Positions 16,514 through 25,620 of a stretch of 64,000 nucleotides of DNA are shown here, piece after piece. Position 1 is the first letter of the stretch, and the number at the start of each line of letters is the position of its first letter. Made by a program: the position numbers and the translations under genes. The stretch covers positions 181,479-245,478 of the forward strand of contig NZ_JAQZSJ010000006.1 of NCBI RefSeq assembly GCF_029360585.1, written 5' to 3'. Under the pieces are notes generated by a model, which worked only from the letters and a program-made list of their open reading frames with translations, was not told the DNA's origin and did no database searches. The DNA is from Cohnella caldifontis (GTDB lineage: Bacteria; Bacillota; Bacilli; Paenibacillales; Paenibacillaceae).

Positions 16514-18928
16514 TCAATATTCGATGTCCAAACGGAAGCCGCCCTTCGCTTCCACGTTGAGCCGAAGCTCGCGCAGCTCGGCGTCGTACCGCCATTCCCC
16601 GGGCTCCAACAGGTCCCCGGAGAAAACCACCGCTGCCGGCGCCGGCGCCAATTGCTTCACGACGATCCCGAGTTTGGCGGAGGCGCCTTCAAACTCGTCG
16701 TGCAGCGATACCGCCTTCAGGCTGGCGCCCGCTCCGCTTTCGTTCCATGCGAACTCCCGAAGCCGATACGCCCCCTCGCGGTAAGCGAACGTACGCCCGT
16801 CATCCTCGAACAAACGGAAACGGCTTTCTCCCGAAGACCCTGCGTAAACCGACAAGGTCAGCTCGTCCGCGCCCGGTTCGTCCGCGAATTGGGAAACCCC
16901 GCGGGTCGGCACGATGGCGCCGGCCTTCACGTACAGCGGCATTTTTTCCAGCGGCGCTTCGGCGAGCACATGCCGGCCCCCTTCGTGCCGTTCGCCCGTC
17001 TCCCCATCGTACCAAACGCCGGCCGGCAAATAGACGGCACGGGCCGCCGCGCCCGGCCGGAAAACCGGCGCCGCGAGCAGGAACTCCCCTAACAGGAACT
17101 GATCGCTCAGGTTCGTCGCCGCCGGATCCTCCGGATATTCCAGCACCAAGGGGCGCAACACCGGCAAGCCCGTCACGGAGGCTTCGTAGAACAGGGAGTA
17201 CAGATAAGGCATCAGCCGGTAGCGTAACGAGATCGCTTCCCGACACACGGCCTCCACCCGTTCCCCGAACCGCCACGGCTCCTGCAGCCGCGAACCGATG
17301 ACGCTGTGGTTCCGGCAGAACGGGAACAACGCGCCCATCTGGGTCCAACGGGCGACCAACTCTCCCGACGCGTCGTGGGAGAAGCCCCCGACGTCCGCTC
17401 CCGCGAACGCCACGCCGGATAGGCCGAGGTTCAGCACCATCGGCACGCTCATTTCCATGTGCTCCCAATAACTCCGGTTGTCTCCCGTCCATACGGCCGC
17501 GTACCGCTGAATGCCGGCGTAACCGGCCCTCGTCAGCACGAAAGGACGCTCGCCCTCCAGTCCCCTGGCGAGCCCCTCGTAGGTGGCTTTCGACATCATC
17601 ATCCCGTACAGGTTGTGCAGCTCTTCGTGGGTCGCCGGGCGTCCGCCGTTCGCGTGCATCACGTCCAGGTCCATCGTCTTGGTCGTGTCGTTGAACACCG
17701 AAGGCTCGTTCATGTCATTCCAGATGCCGGAGATTCCGTACCCGATATAGAATCGGTGGAGATCCCCCCACCATTTCGCGGCCGCATCGTCCGTGAAGTC
17801 CGGAAACGCGCTCGGACCGGGCCAGACCGCGCCGATGAACAGCTCCCCTTCGAGCTTGCGGCAGAAAAAACCGCCGTCCACGCCTTCCCGGTACACGCGG
17901 TAGTTCGGGTCTTTCTTGACGCCGGGATCCACGATCGGCACGATCCGGAACCCCATTTCCGCAAGCTCCCGCATCATGCCGGCAGGATCTGGGAATCGGT
18001 CCGGGTCCCAGGTGAATACCCGATATTCGTCCATATAGTGGATATCCAGGTAGATGACGTCGCACGGAATCCGCTTCCGCCGGAACGTCCGGGCCAGCTT
18101 CAGCACTTCTTCCTGGGTCTCGTAGCTGTAACGGGACTGCTGGTAGCCGAGCGCCCATCGCGGCGGCATCGGAGGTTTGCCCGTCAGCTCCGCGTACCGG
18201 GACACGACTTCCTTCAAGCCGGGTCCGTCGATCAGATACAGATCCATGGCCCCGCTCTCCGCTCCGATCGTATAACGGTCGTCCGAAGCGCGCATGTCGA
18301 AGTGCGTCCTCCCCGGATTGTCGAGGAAAATCCCGTTCGCCGCTCCCCCCTCGCGAAAATGGACGAGAAACGGGATCGACTGGTACAACGCGTCCGTGTC
18401 GGGCACGTGCGGCTCGTACACGTCGCTGTTCCACATCCGGTAACGTTCGCCCCGTTTGTCGAGAAAACCGGTCTTTTCCCCCAATCCGTAGAAATGGGAA
18501 GCCGCGCCCGAGCGATCGGTAAACTCGATCTTCTTCTTCTCCCATGACCACTCCGCCCCGTCCAGCAGCGTCGTTCCTTCGGCATTGCGGACGACCAGGG
18601 AGGCGTCGCGCTTGCGCAGCACCGCTTCGAGAGCGCCCGATCGGATGACATACGCGTCCTCCGTCTCCCGCAGGTCGGCGGGCAGCGCCGCACGGGCGCC
18701 GTCCGTCACCGCCGGCGTCGCGCCCCAATCGGGACGGTCCGTTTCGAACAGCAAAATGCGGACCGTCCTTTCGTTCAAGAACCGCAGCGCCAAATTCGCC
18801 TTCTCCCCGTACGCCAGCACCGCATCGTCCGCCGGTTCCGCCCGTACGATCCGGCCGATGCGTTTTCCGGCGGCGCGGATCGGGGAGGAATCGCGCGGTT
18901 CCGGTACGATTTCTTCGCTTGTCAGCAT
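16514..18928 (-). CDS. GH31 family alpha-glycosidase
   Basis: An 804-residue glycoside hydrolase family 31 enzyme (alpha-glucosidase/alpha-xylosidase group). Order: N-terminal beta-sandwich with galactose-mutarotase-like fold (to about 250), catalytic barrel (about 255-600), C-terminal beta domains. The catalytic nucleophile is Asp405 in GIWNDMNEPSVF; the acid/base is probably Asp483 in AAVWTGDNRSYW. The substrate strand PCDVIYLDIHYMDEYRVFTWD is typical. There is no signal peptide, so it works inside the cell, cleaving terminal alpha-linked sugar from imported oligosaccharide. The ATG at 18926-18928 has GGAGAGGG upstream. It sits between the two transporter modules, divergent from the module B kinase and with its own terminator. 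Alpha-glucosidase and alpha-xylosidase cannot be told apart here. Confidence 0.95.
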   Translation of the reverse strand: MLTSEEIVPEPRDSSPIRAAGKRIGRIVRAEPADDAVLAYGEKANLALRFLNERTVRILLFETDRPDWGATPAVTDGARAALPADLRETEDAYVIRSGALEAVLRKRDASLVVRNAEGTTLLDGAEWSWEKKKIEFTDRSGAASHFYGLGEKTGFLDKRGERYRMWNSDVYEPHVPDTDALYQSIPFLVHFREGGAANGIFLDNPGRTHFDMRASDDRYTIGAESGAMDLYLIDGPGLKEVVSRYAELTGKPPMPPRWALGYQQSRYSYETQEEVLKLARTFRRKRIPCDVIYLDIHYMDEYRVFTWDPDRFPDPAGMMRELAEMGFRIVPIVDPGVKKDPNYRVYREGVDGGFFCRKLEGELFIGAVWPGPSAFPDFTDDAAAKWWGDLHRFYIGYGISGIWNDMNEPSVFNDTTKTMDLDVMHANGGRPATHEELHNLYGMMMSKATYEGLARGLEGERPFVLTRAGYAGIQRYAAVWTGDNRSYWEHMEMSVPMVLNLGLSGVAFAGADVGGFSHDASGELVARWTQMGALFPFCRNHSVIGSRLQEPWRFGERVEAVCREAISLRYRLMPYLYSLFYEASVTGLPVLRPLVLEYPEDPAATNLSDQFLLGEFLLAAPVFRPGAAARAVYLPAGVWYDGETGERHEGGRHVLAEAPLEKMPLYVKAGAIVPTRGVSQFADEPGADELTLSVYAGSSGESRFRLFEDDGRTFAYREGAYRLREFAWNESGAGASLKAVSLHDEFEGASAKLGIVVKQLAPAPAAVVFSGDLLEPGEWRYDAELRELRLNVEAKGGFRLDIEY

Positions 18929-18985
18929 GGCTTTCCCTCTCCTCTATGCAATTTCACAGGCGCGGATCATGCGCCGTACGCCTTG

Positions 18986-19013
18986 ATGATACCGACCTTC
19001 ATCCGGAATACAA
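18986..19013 (-). promoter_or_regulatory. Candidate promoter of the GH31 gene
   Basis: On the minus strand TTGTAT (19008-19013), a 16-base spacer and TATCAT (18986-18991) lie about 58 bases upstream of the GH31 start in the 196-base divergent region. Confidence 0.35.
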
Positions 19014-19124
19014 TCCCAGCCGATAAAAGACGTAACATTACACCTGAAAACCGTCATATCCACCATGGTTCCGGGCTCTCGGCTTACCTATGATGAAATA
19101 AACGGCGAAGGCAGACGATGCTGC

Positions 19125-20777
19125 ATGATCCGATCGATACGGCAATGGAACATGACCCAGAAACTGATCGCCTTTTTCGTCTTGCTGATCGTCTTTCCCG
19201 TCCTGCTCGCCTATTGGATCGTATCCGCCCGCGTGGCTTCCATCACGGAGCAGCAGATGGGGGATACGCTGTTCCAATTGGTCAAAACGGGGCATCTCAC
19301 CTTGGATCGGGACATTACGGCCGCGGGCGGCGTGACGGAACGGCTGATGCTCATGACCGAAACCCAGCGGATGTTCGACCCGCCCTCGGAAATCGAATAT
19401 TACCGCCTGCAGCAGTATTTGGCGCTCGACAAAGTGCTGAGCGAGTCGTCGAAGCACGCGGTCGGCTATTCCGTTTTTTTTCCGGAATTGGCCGAGTATT
19501 ATCCTTTCGCTCCTCCTTCCGGCGTCAAACCGAACGGCGTTTTTTTCGACTGCGACACCTCGCCGGGCAGTTGGTTCCGGCAGGCGGTGGACGCCAAGGG
19601 CGCCGGCTTGATCCTCACGATGGACAAACTCGGGGACAATCCCGAACGCGAGCAGACCGCCGCTTACGTCAGGCGGATCAACAACCTGCTGAACAACGAC
19701 AAGCCGGCGGGCGTCCTCGTCATGACGGGGCTCGAGCAGCTGCTGCAAAACGACCTGGAGTCGCTGAAACTCCCGGACGACGGACAAATCGTCCTGCTCG
19801 ACCCGAACAACGTCGTGCTGTCGAGCAACGCGGGGCTAAAGACGGCTTCCGTCTTCGAGCTTCCCCCGGCGCTGGCCGAGCTGCCGACCGGCGTGCATAT
19901 CGAGAAGCACGGGAAAGACTCCTGGCTGTTCGCGATCCACACGAGCGCGGACAGCCGCACGAAGCTGCTGTTCAAAATTCCGATCCGATCGATCATCGGC
20001 GAGCACGAAGACATGAGACAACTCGTCAATTCCTTGATGATCGTTTATTTCGGCGTTTTGCTGATCGCCAGTCTCTATTTCTTCCGCCGTTTCATCGAAA
20101 TGACCAAACGGCTGAACCGGGCGACGATCGACAATTACCATTTGGAGCTGAAACACAAGGAAGCGGAGCTCAGCACGCTGCACTCGCAGATCAATCCGCA
20201 TTTGCTGTACAACACGCTGGAGTCGATCATGTGGCGGAACACGATCGAAGGCAACGAGGAATCCGCCTCGATGATCCGGGATCTGTCGCAGCTGATGCGG
20301 ATCGGGCTCAGCCGGGGCAAGACGCTGATCGCGATCGCCGAAGAGCTGAAGCACGTGGAAGCGTACTTGCGGCTGCAGCTCAAGCGGAACCATTATTCGT
20401 TCCGAATCCATTGGCAAATCGAAGAAGCGAGCCGGGACCTGCTCATTCCGAAAGTCGTCCTTCAGCCTCTCGTCGAAAACGCGATCCTCCACGGGATCCG
20501 CAAAATGGACCGGGACGGGGAGCTGTGGATCAGCGTGCATACGGCGGAGGACCGGGTCTTGATCCATATAGAGGATAACGGGTACAAGCCGGTCGATTTG
20601 AACCGGTTGCATGAGATTCTCAGCGAGACAAGGCCCGAGGAGGGTTACGGCATCCGCAACGTGAACAAGCGGATCAAGCTGCATTTCGGCGACGCGTACG
20701 GCATTCGTTTCGAATCGCGCCCGGAAGGCGGGCTGCGGGTGACCTTGACGATTCCGGCCGTCCGGGAGAAAGACTGA
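19125..20777 (+). CDS. YesM-type sensor histidine kinase, module B
   Basis: A 550-residue membrane kinase. Membrane segments at about 14-34 and 300-321 enclose a sensing domain of about 260 residues. The linker before the catalytic part is shorter than in the module A kinase and lacks a full HAMP domain. The motif HSQINPHLLYNTLESIMW carries phospho-acceptor His359. The ATPase domain shows VLQPLVENAILHG and GYGIRNVNKR. The ATG at 19125 was chosen because the charged and hydrophobic N-terminus begins there; the ribosome binding site is weak. The regulator gene follows after 26 bases. It is a clear paralogue of the kinase at 14413, with the same family marks around the His and in the ATP site. 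Confidence 0.92.
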   Translation: MIRSIRQWNMTQKLIAFFVLLIVFPVLLAYWIVSARVASITEQQMGDTLFQLVKTGHLTLDRDITAAGGVTERLMLMTETQRMFDPPSEIEYYRLQQYLALDKVLSESSKHAVGYSVFFPELAEYYPFAPPSGVKPNGVFFDCDTSPGSWFRQAVDAKGAGLILTMDKLGDNPEREQTAAYVRRINNLLNNDKPAGVLVMTGLEQLLQNDLESLKLPDDGQIVLLDPNNVVLSSNAGLKTASVFELPPALAELPTGVHIEKHGKDSWLFAIHTSADSRTKLLFKIPIRSIIGEHEDMRQLVNSLMIVYFGVLLIASLYFFRRFIEMTKRLNRATIDNYHLELKHKEAELSTLHSQINPHLLYNTLESIMWRNTIEGNEESASMIRDLSQLMRIGLSRGKTLIAIAEELKHVEAYLRLQLKRNHYSFRIHWQIEEASRDLLIPKVVLQPLVENAILHGIRKMDRDGELWISVHTAEDRVLIHIEDNGYKPVDLNRLHEILSETRPEEGYGIRNVNKRIKLHFGDAYGIRFESRPEGGLRVTLTIPAVREKD

Positions 20778-20803
20778 CGCGCCGACGCAGGAGGGACAAC
20801 GCC

Positions 20804-22159
20804 ATGTACAACGTGTTGGTCGTGGACGACGAATGGATGATTTGCAACGGGGTGGCCGCCGTGCTGCGGAACTCCGACATCGCCATCGGAGACGTCATGA
20901 TCGCGAATAACGGCTTTGAAGCGCTGGATTACATCCGGTTGGATCCAATCGATTTACTGATCACCGACATCCAAATGGAAGGGATGAACGGGATCGAGCT
21001 GATCGAAACGCTGTTCTCGGAAAACCCGCTCGTTCCCGTCATCGTGCTGTCCGCCCACGGCGAATTCGAATACGCCCAGAAGGCGCTGCGTTTCGGCGTC
21101 AAGGAATACATCATCAAACCGGTCGTTCCGGACGAACTGATCCGCGTCGTCCGCGCGTTATTGATGGAAAGGGAATCGAAGCTGCGCATGATTTCGGAAG
21201 CGTCGTTCAAACAGAAATTTTCGTTCGAGGACATGAGCACGGGCCGCCATATCCTGCTGAACGAATGGGTATCGGAAGGGTTCAGCGAAACGGAAGCGGA
21301 GGAAGCGTTCCGTTATCTCGGCAAACGGCTCGACGGTCCCTGCTACGGCATGCTGGCGGTCAAGCTCCTGTGGCCCAAATCCGGCGCAGGCGATGACGAA
21401 GCGCTGACGTTCCGCGACCGGAACCTGCTGCGCTACGCTTCGTTGAACATCATCGAGGAAACGCTGAACCGCTGGGATTGCCTGACGTTCTATAGCGGAA
21501 CCCCGTTCATCGCGGTCATTCTGCAGTTCACCCGCGCGGAGATGAACGCGCCCGGCTTGCTGAGCGAACAGACGATGGTCGCCCAGCTGCTGCACAATCA
21601 TTTGCGGCACTATCTCAAAATCGAGAGCGCGATCGGGATCAGCCGAATCCGGGAAGGCATTCTCTCCTGGTCCGAGCTGTTCCGGGAAGCGGTCGAAGCG
21701 ACCCGGTGGAGCGAAGTGCACCCGGATCACGCCGTATTTTACATCGGCGACTTCAGCAGCAAGCGCCAGGACGACCCCGCGGCCGGAACCGTTCCCGATC
21801 CCCGCCGGACGGTCGAGGACAACAACTCCTTCATCCGCGACGCCATCCAATACATTGGCGGCCATTACCGCCGCAAAGGGCTGAAGCTGCAGGAAATCGC
21901 GGACGCGGTCTGCCTGAGCCCCAATTACCTCAGCTACCTGTTCAAAAAAATCGCCGGCTACAATATGTGGGATTACGTGACGAAATTGCGGATGGAGGAA
22001 GCGCGGAGGCTGATCATGACGACGGACATGCGCAGGTACGAGATTTCCGACGAGGTCGGCTACGAATCGCCGGAGCATTTTACGAAAATATTCAAAAAAT
22101 ATTACGGCGTCAATCCTTCCGAAATGAAGGATGGCGGCATCGCCGCCAAACAAACATAA
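20804..22159 (+). CDS. YesN-type response regulator with AraC DNA-binding domain, module B
   Basis: A 451-residue regulator. Receiver (1-120) with VDDEW pocket, phospho-acceptor Asp55 (LLITDIQM) and Lys in YIIKPVVPDE; linker region; C-terminal AraC-type helix-turn-helix pair (CLSPNYLSYLFKK and VGYESPEHFTKIFKK) at about 350-445. The ATG has AGGAGGG upstream. Its paralogue at 13116 shares both helix-turn-helix segments nearly residue for residue, so the two regulators may recognise related DNA sites and could cross-talk. It probably activates the transport genes that follow from 22278. Confidence 0.95.
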   Translation: MYNVLVVDDEWMICNGVAAVLRNSDIAIGDVMIANNGFEALDYIRLDPIDLLITDIQMEGMNGIELIETLFSENPLVPVIVLSAHGEFEYAQKALRFGVKEYIIKPVVPDELIRVVRALLMERESKLRMISEASFKQKFSFEDMSTGRHILLNEWVSEGFSETEAEEAFRYLGKRLDGPCYGMLAVKLLWPKSGAGDDEALTFRDRNLLRYASLNIIEETLNRWDCLTFYSGTPFIAVILQFTRAEMNAPGLLSEQTMVAQLLHNHLRHYLKIESAIGISRIREGILSWSELFREAVEATRWSEVHPDHAVFYIGDFSSKRQDDPAAGTVPDPRRTVEDNNSFIRDAIQYIGGHYRRKGLKLQEIADAVCLSPNYLSYLFKKIAGYNMWDYVTKLRMEEARRLIMTTDMRRYEISDEVGYESPEHFTKIFKKYYGVNPSEMKDGGIAAKQT

Positions 22160-22213
22160 TAAACCGCTTCGTTATCGCTATATCCCTCATCGTGCTTCCC
22201 CCCGATCCGACTT

Positions 22214-22219
22214 TACAAT
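22214..22219 (+). promoter_or_regulatory. Possible activator-dependent -10 box for module B transport genes
   Basis: TACAAT about 60 bases upstream of the binding-protein start, without a good -35 element. It resembles the arrangement at 13057-13062 in module A. Confidence 0.3.
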
Positions 22220-22277
22220 AAAAACGCAAATGCGAGTTTGCAAAAAACCAAAGAAGGATGAAAGGGGATTCGGTTCC

Positions 22278-23726
22278 ATGAGAAAAACGTTCGTTCTGTC
22301 TTTACTGGCCCTGATGCTCGCGGCGGCGGGCTGCGGCAAAGGGAACGGCGGCTCCGACGCATCGGGCAGTCCGTCCTCGGCGCCGGCTTCGGCTTCGTCG
22401 CCGTCCAAGCCTTCCGCCGACGCGTCCGCTTCGGACTCCGCCTCCGACAAGCCGGTCGAAATCACGGCGTATGCGTACCCGCCGGACAAGACCGCGGAAA
22501 ACGCGACGCTGAACGCCCGGATCAAGCGGTTTACGGAGAAACACCCGAACGTCACGATCAAGCCGGTCTACTGGTGGTACGAAAACACGGAAGTCGCGGT
22601 CAAAATGGCGTCCAACAGCGCGCAAACCGAGTTCACGACGTGGGCCACGGAAGCCAAGCTGCTGTCCGAGAAGAAGTGGATCGCCGACCTGACCGGTTAC
22701 ATGGCCGATTGGCCATACGCCAACGATCTGAACAAGCTCGCGATGCAGCCGTTCGTCATCGACGGCAAAACGTACGGCGTTCCGATCGACGCGTATGGCA
22801 TGACCATCACGATCAACAAGAAGCTGTTCGAACAGAAAGGCGTTCCGCTGCCTCCTCTCGACTGGACTTGGGACGACTTGCTTGAAGCGGCCAAAGCGGT
22901 GAACGATCCCGCGAAAGGCATCGCCGGGTTTATTCCGATGGGCAAAGGCACGGAATCCGGATGGAACTGGACGAACTTCCTCTACTCGGCCGGCGGCGAG
23001 GTGCAGTCGGTCGCGGACGGCAAAGTCACGGCGACGTTCAACTCGGAAGCCGGTCTTAAGGCGTTGGAATTCTACAAAAAATTGAAAGACGCGAACGTCA
23101 TTCCGAAAAACTGGGCGCTCGGCTACGGCGACGCGCTCACCCTTTTCAACCAAGGCCGCGGAGCCATGGTCATGTGCGGCAGCGGCAACGCGCTCGACGG
23201 CGCGATCAACCAGGGCAAGATCAGCAAGGACGACGTCCTCCTGTATCCGATTCCTTCGTTCGCCAAAGGCGGCGAGCACGTCGGCGTCGCAGGCGGCAAC
23301 TACAAGGTCATTAACGGACTCGCGACCGCGGAGCAGCAGAAGGCGGCGTTCGACTTCGTCGTGGACGAATACTTCACGGATGCCTACCTGGATTCGATCG
23401 ACGCCCAAATCACGTCCCAGAATTCCAAAAAGCAAGTCTACGTTCCCCAGCTCATCAACTACTGGAACGACGATTCGGAATACGGCCGAAAATACGAAGC
23501 GATGCTGGCCAAACACGACAACGTGTACAAATACGATCCCGAGCTGACCAAGCTGATGGTGTCCAAGCCGGAAGCCACCTACGAAACCCAGGCCTACTAT
23601 GCGGAAATGGCGAACGTCATTCAGAAGGTGTTCACGATGAAAGGCGACCTCGATTTGCAAAAACTCCTCGACGACGCGGCGGCGAAGGTTCAACAAGCCT
23701 CCTTCGACAAAGTCGTCGTTCAGTAA
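22278..23726 (+). CDS. Sugar-binding lipoprotein of ABC transporter, module B
   Basis: A 482-residue family 1 solute-binding lipoprotein. Signal with lipobox AAGC (Cys about residue 19), a Ser/Ala/Asp-rich linker, then the two-lobe body. The ATG at 22278 has AAAGGGG upstream; a longer in-frame extension overlapping the regulator gene is not supported. It has the same length as the module A protein and shares many stretches with it (DWTWDD, GWNWTNFLYSAGGE, GKVTATFNSEAGLKAL). Here the binding-protein gene comes before the permeases, and a hairpin with T-rich tail follows it, which should make it the most abundant product of the operon. Confidence 0.95.
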   Translation: MRKTFVLSLLALMLAAAGCGKGNGGSDASGSPSSAPASASSPSKPSADASASDSASDKPVEITAYAYPPDKTAENATLNARIKRFTEKHPNVTIKPVYWWYENTEVAVKMASNSAQTEFTTWATEAKLLSEKKWIADLTGYMADWPYANDLNKLAMQPFVIDGKTYGVPIDAYGMTITINKKLFEQKGVPLPPLDWTWDDLLEAAKAVNDPAKGIAGFIPMGKGTESGWNWTNFLYSAGGEVQSVADGKVTATFNSEAGLKALEFYKKLKDANVIPKNWALGYGDALTLFNQGRGAMVMCGSGNALDGAINQGKISKDDVLLYPIPSFAKGGEHVGVAGGNYKVINGLATAEQQKAAFDFVVDEYFTDAYLDSIDAQITSQNSKKQVYVPQLINYWNDDSEYGRKYEAMLAKHDNVYKYDPELTKLMVSKPEATYETQAYYAEMANVIQKVFTMKGDLDLQKLLDDAAAKVQQASFDKVVVQ

Positions 23727-23737
23727 TGAGGTGCCGG

Positions 23738-23780
23738 AAAGGGGTCTTTACTGCGGCCGGTAGAAGACCCCTTTCTTCTT
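23738..23780 (+). terminator. Partial terminator between binding-protein and permease genes
   Basis: An 11-bp stem (AAAGGGGTCTT at 23738-23748 with its complement at 23764-23774) is followed by CTTCTT. It lies 11 bases after the binding-protein stop and before the permease ribosome binding site, so it probably trims transcription into the permeases. Confidence 0.7.
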
Positions 23781-23804
23781 CATGAGACGATAGGAGTGAA
23801 CCGA

Positions 23805-24674
23805 ATGGCGTTTCGCAGCTTAAGGCGGTATTCCTGGGGCCTGCTGTTCCTGATCCCGGAAATCGTCATCTTTCTCGTGTTTCTCTGGATCCCGATCGTC
23901 AAAGGAATCGGATACAGCTTTTATAAAGTGGATTTCGTCAGCGGCAATACGTTCGTGGGCTTACGGAATTTCCGGGAAGTGCTGGCGAATCCCGACCTGC
24001 CGACGGCCGTCAAAAACACGTTGGTCTATATGTTCTGGGCTTTGGTCATCGGATTTTGGATCCCGATCGCCATGGCCGTCTCCGTCTCCGAGCTCAAGCG
24101 GTTCCAAGGCCCCGCGCGGATCGTGGGGTATTTGCCCAGCATCATTCCGGCGATCGTGCTTTACGGGATGTGGCAATGGTTCTACGATCCCGTCGGTCCG
24201 ATCAACACGTTCCTGAACTCCGTGGGCTTGCCCGAGTTCGATTTCTACAGCAAAGGCCACGCGGTTTTCTCGCTCATTATCATGGAGACTTGGCAGAACT
24301 TCGGAAGCGCCGCGCTGATCTACGTGGCCGGCCTCGCTTCCATCCCGAAGGATCTCTACGAAGCGGCGGAATTGGACGGAGCCGGCGTATGGGCGCGCAT
24401 CCGCTACGTCACGCTGCCCGGCATCAAAAACCTCGTCCTGCTGCTGCTCGTCCTGCAGCTCATCGCGACGTCGCAAGCGTTCCAGTCCCAAATGCTGATG
24501 TTCGGCGGCGGACCCGACAACGCCACGTTGACCTATCTGCTGCTCATGACCCGGGAAGCGTTCGTCTATTTCGACTTCGGCAGAGCCAGCGCCTTGGCGA
24601 CGCTGATGTTCCTGTTCCTGGCCGCGATTTCGATCCTTACGCTCAAGCTGAGAAGGGGGGACGATCCGGCATGA
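23805..24674 (+). CDS. Sugar ABC transporter permease, MalF type, module B
   Basis: A 289-residue permease. The ATG at 23805 is preceded by AGGAGTG seven bases upstream; a GTG at 23796 lies inside that binding site and is rejected. The first membrane segment is at about 13-33, followed by IVKGIGYSFYKVDF as in module A. The EAA loop reads YEAAELDGAGVWARIRYVTL. The C-terminus overlaps the next permease by four bases (ATGA). Its closest relative in this window is the protein at 12158, showing that the modules descend from a common cluster. Confidence 0.95.
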   Translation: MAFRSLRRYSWGLLFLIPEIVIFLVFLWIPIVKGIGYSFYKVDFVSGNTFVGLRNFREVLANPDLPTAVKNTLVYMFWALVIGFWIPIAMAVSVSELKRFQGPARIVGYLPSIIPAIVLYGMWQWFYDPVGPINTFLNSVGLPEFDFYSKGHAVFSLIIMETWQNFGSAALIYVAGLASIPKDLYEAAELDGAGVWARIRYVTLPGIKNLVLLLLVLQLIATSQAFQSQMLMFGGGPDNATLTYLLLMTREAFVYFDFGRASALATLMFLFLAAISILTLKLRRGDDPA

Positions 24675-25546
24675 AGCCACCGCGGGATCGGGCGATTATG
24701 TCCCCCCATGATTTCCGGAAAACCGGCGTTAAAATCGCTTACGGATTCATGGTGATCGGCGTTTGTTTGATCAGCCTGTCGATGCTGTACCCTTTCGTCA
24801 ACACGTTTCTGAATTCCCTGAAATCGACGGAGGAGTTTTTCGCTTTTCCGCCCCCTTTCTTTCCGAGCCGATGGCTGTGGCAGAACTATAAGGATTCGCT
24901 CGATTATTTGGACATCTTCCTGTACTTCAAGAACACGCTGTACATTTACGCGGGGAACGCGCTCGTGTCCTTGACCTTCATGGGATTGGCCGCCTATAGC
25001 CTGGCGCATCTGAAAGTGCCGGCCAAGAAGTGGATCTCCCTGTATTTCATGTCCACGCTCATGATCCCGGCCGCCTCGTATCTGATTCCCAACTTTCTGA
25101 ACTTGAAAGACTTGGGACTTCTGAATACGTTCTGGGCTTTCTGGCTTCCGGCCGGAGCCAACGCTTTTTATTTGCTCATCCTGATCAACTTTTTCGAGGG
25201 CATCCATAAGGAAATGCTGGAATCGGCCCGCATCGACGGCGCGTCGGAGTTCCGGTGTGTCCTGTCGATCGCCGTTCCGCTCTCGGTTCCGATTATCGTG
25301 ACGCTTCTGCTGCTCGGCTTCTCCACCGTCTGGAACGATTTTTATTGGTCCAGCCTGGTCCTGAAGACGGAGAAGCTGCCGATCGGGGCCGCGATTTACA
25401 CGATGATCATTTACCCCGGCTCCACGATCAATTGGAACGTAAGATTCGCCATCCTGACCATGACCCTCGTTCCGCCCGCCGTCCTGTTCTTGTTTTTTCA
25501 AAAGTACATCATCGGCGGACTCAGTCTCGGAGCGGTGAAGGGCTGA
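24671..25546 (+). CDS. Sugar ABC transporter permease, MalG type, module B
   Basis: A 291-residue permease with six predicted membrane segments. It begins at the ATG at 24671, which overlaps the stop of the MalF-type gene; a longer open frame running back into that gene in another frame is only a shadow. The EAA loop reads ESARIDGASEFRCVLSIAVP and the end is GLSLGAVKG. It shares the start motif MSPHDFRK with the ILSPYDLRKPL of its module A partner. It ends just before a long hairpin that closes the operon. Confidence 0.95.
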   Translation: MKPPRDRAIMSPHDFRKTGVKIAYGFMVIGVCLISLSMLYPFVNTFLNSLKSTEEFFAFPPPFFPSRWLWQNYKDSLDYLDIFLYFKNTLYIYAGNALVSLTFMGLAAYSLAHLKVPAKKWISLYFMSTLMIPAASYLIPNFLNLKDLGLLNTFWAFWLPAGANAFYLLILINFFEGIHKEMLESARIDGASEFRCVLSIAVPLSVPIIVTLLLLGFSTVWNDFYWSSLVLKTEKLPIGAAIYTMIIYPGSTINWNVRFAILTMTLVPPAVLFLFFQKYIIGGLSLGAVKG

Positions 25547-25560
25547 ACCGTCCCAAACTA

Positions 25561-25617
25561 AACGCCCCCTTGGACCAGGCGCGCCGGCTGTCGGGCGCCT
25601 TCCCAAGGGGGTGTTTC
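25561..25617. terminator. Terminator between convergent genes
   Basis: A long hairpin: outer stem AACGCCCCCTTGG (25561-25573) with 25603-25615, inner stem AGGCGC/GCGCCT. It lies between the permease stop (25546) and the stop of the minus-strand cyclase (25621) and can serve both directions. The T-runs are short. Confidence 0.7.
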
Positions 25618-25620
25618 CGT

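Noticed and set aside
24056..25546. A 496-codon frame fusing part of the MalF region with MalG in module B
   Set aside because: The first 205 codons are out of frame with the MalF gene and meaningless; the MalG gene starts at the ATG at 24671 with the usual four-base overlap.
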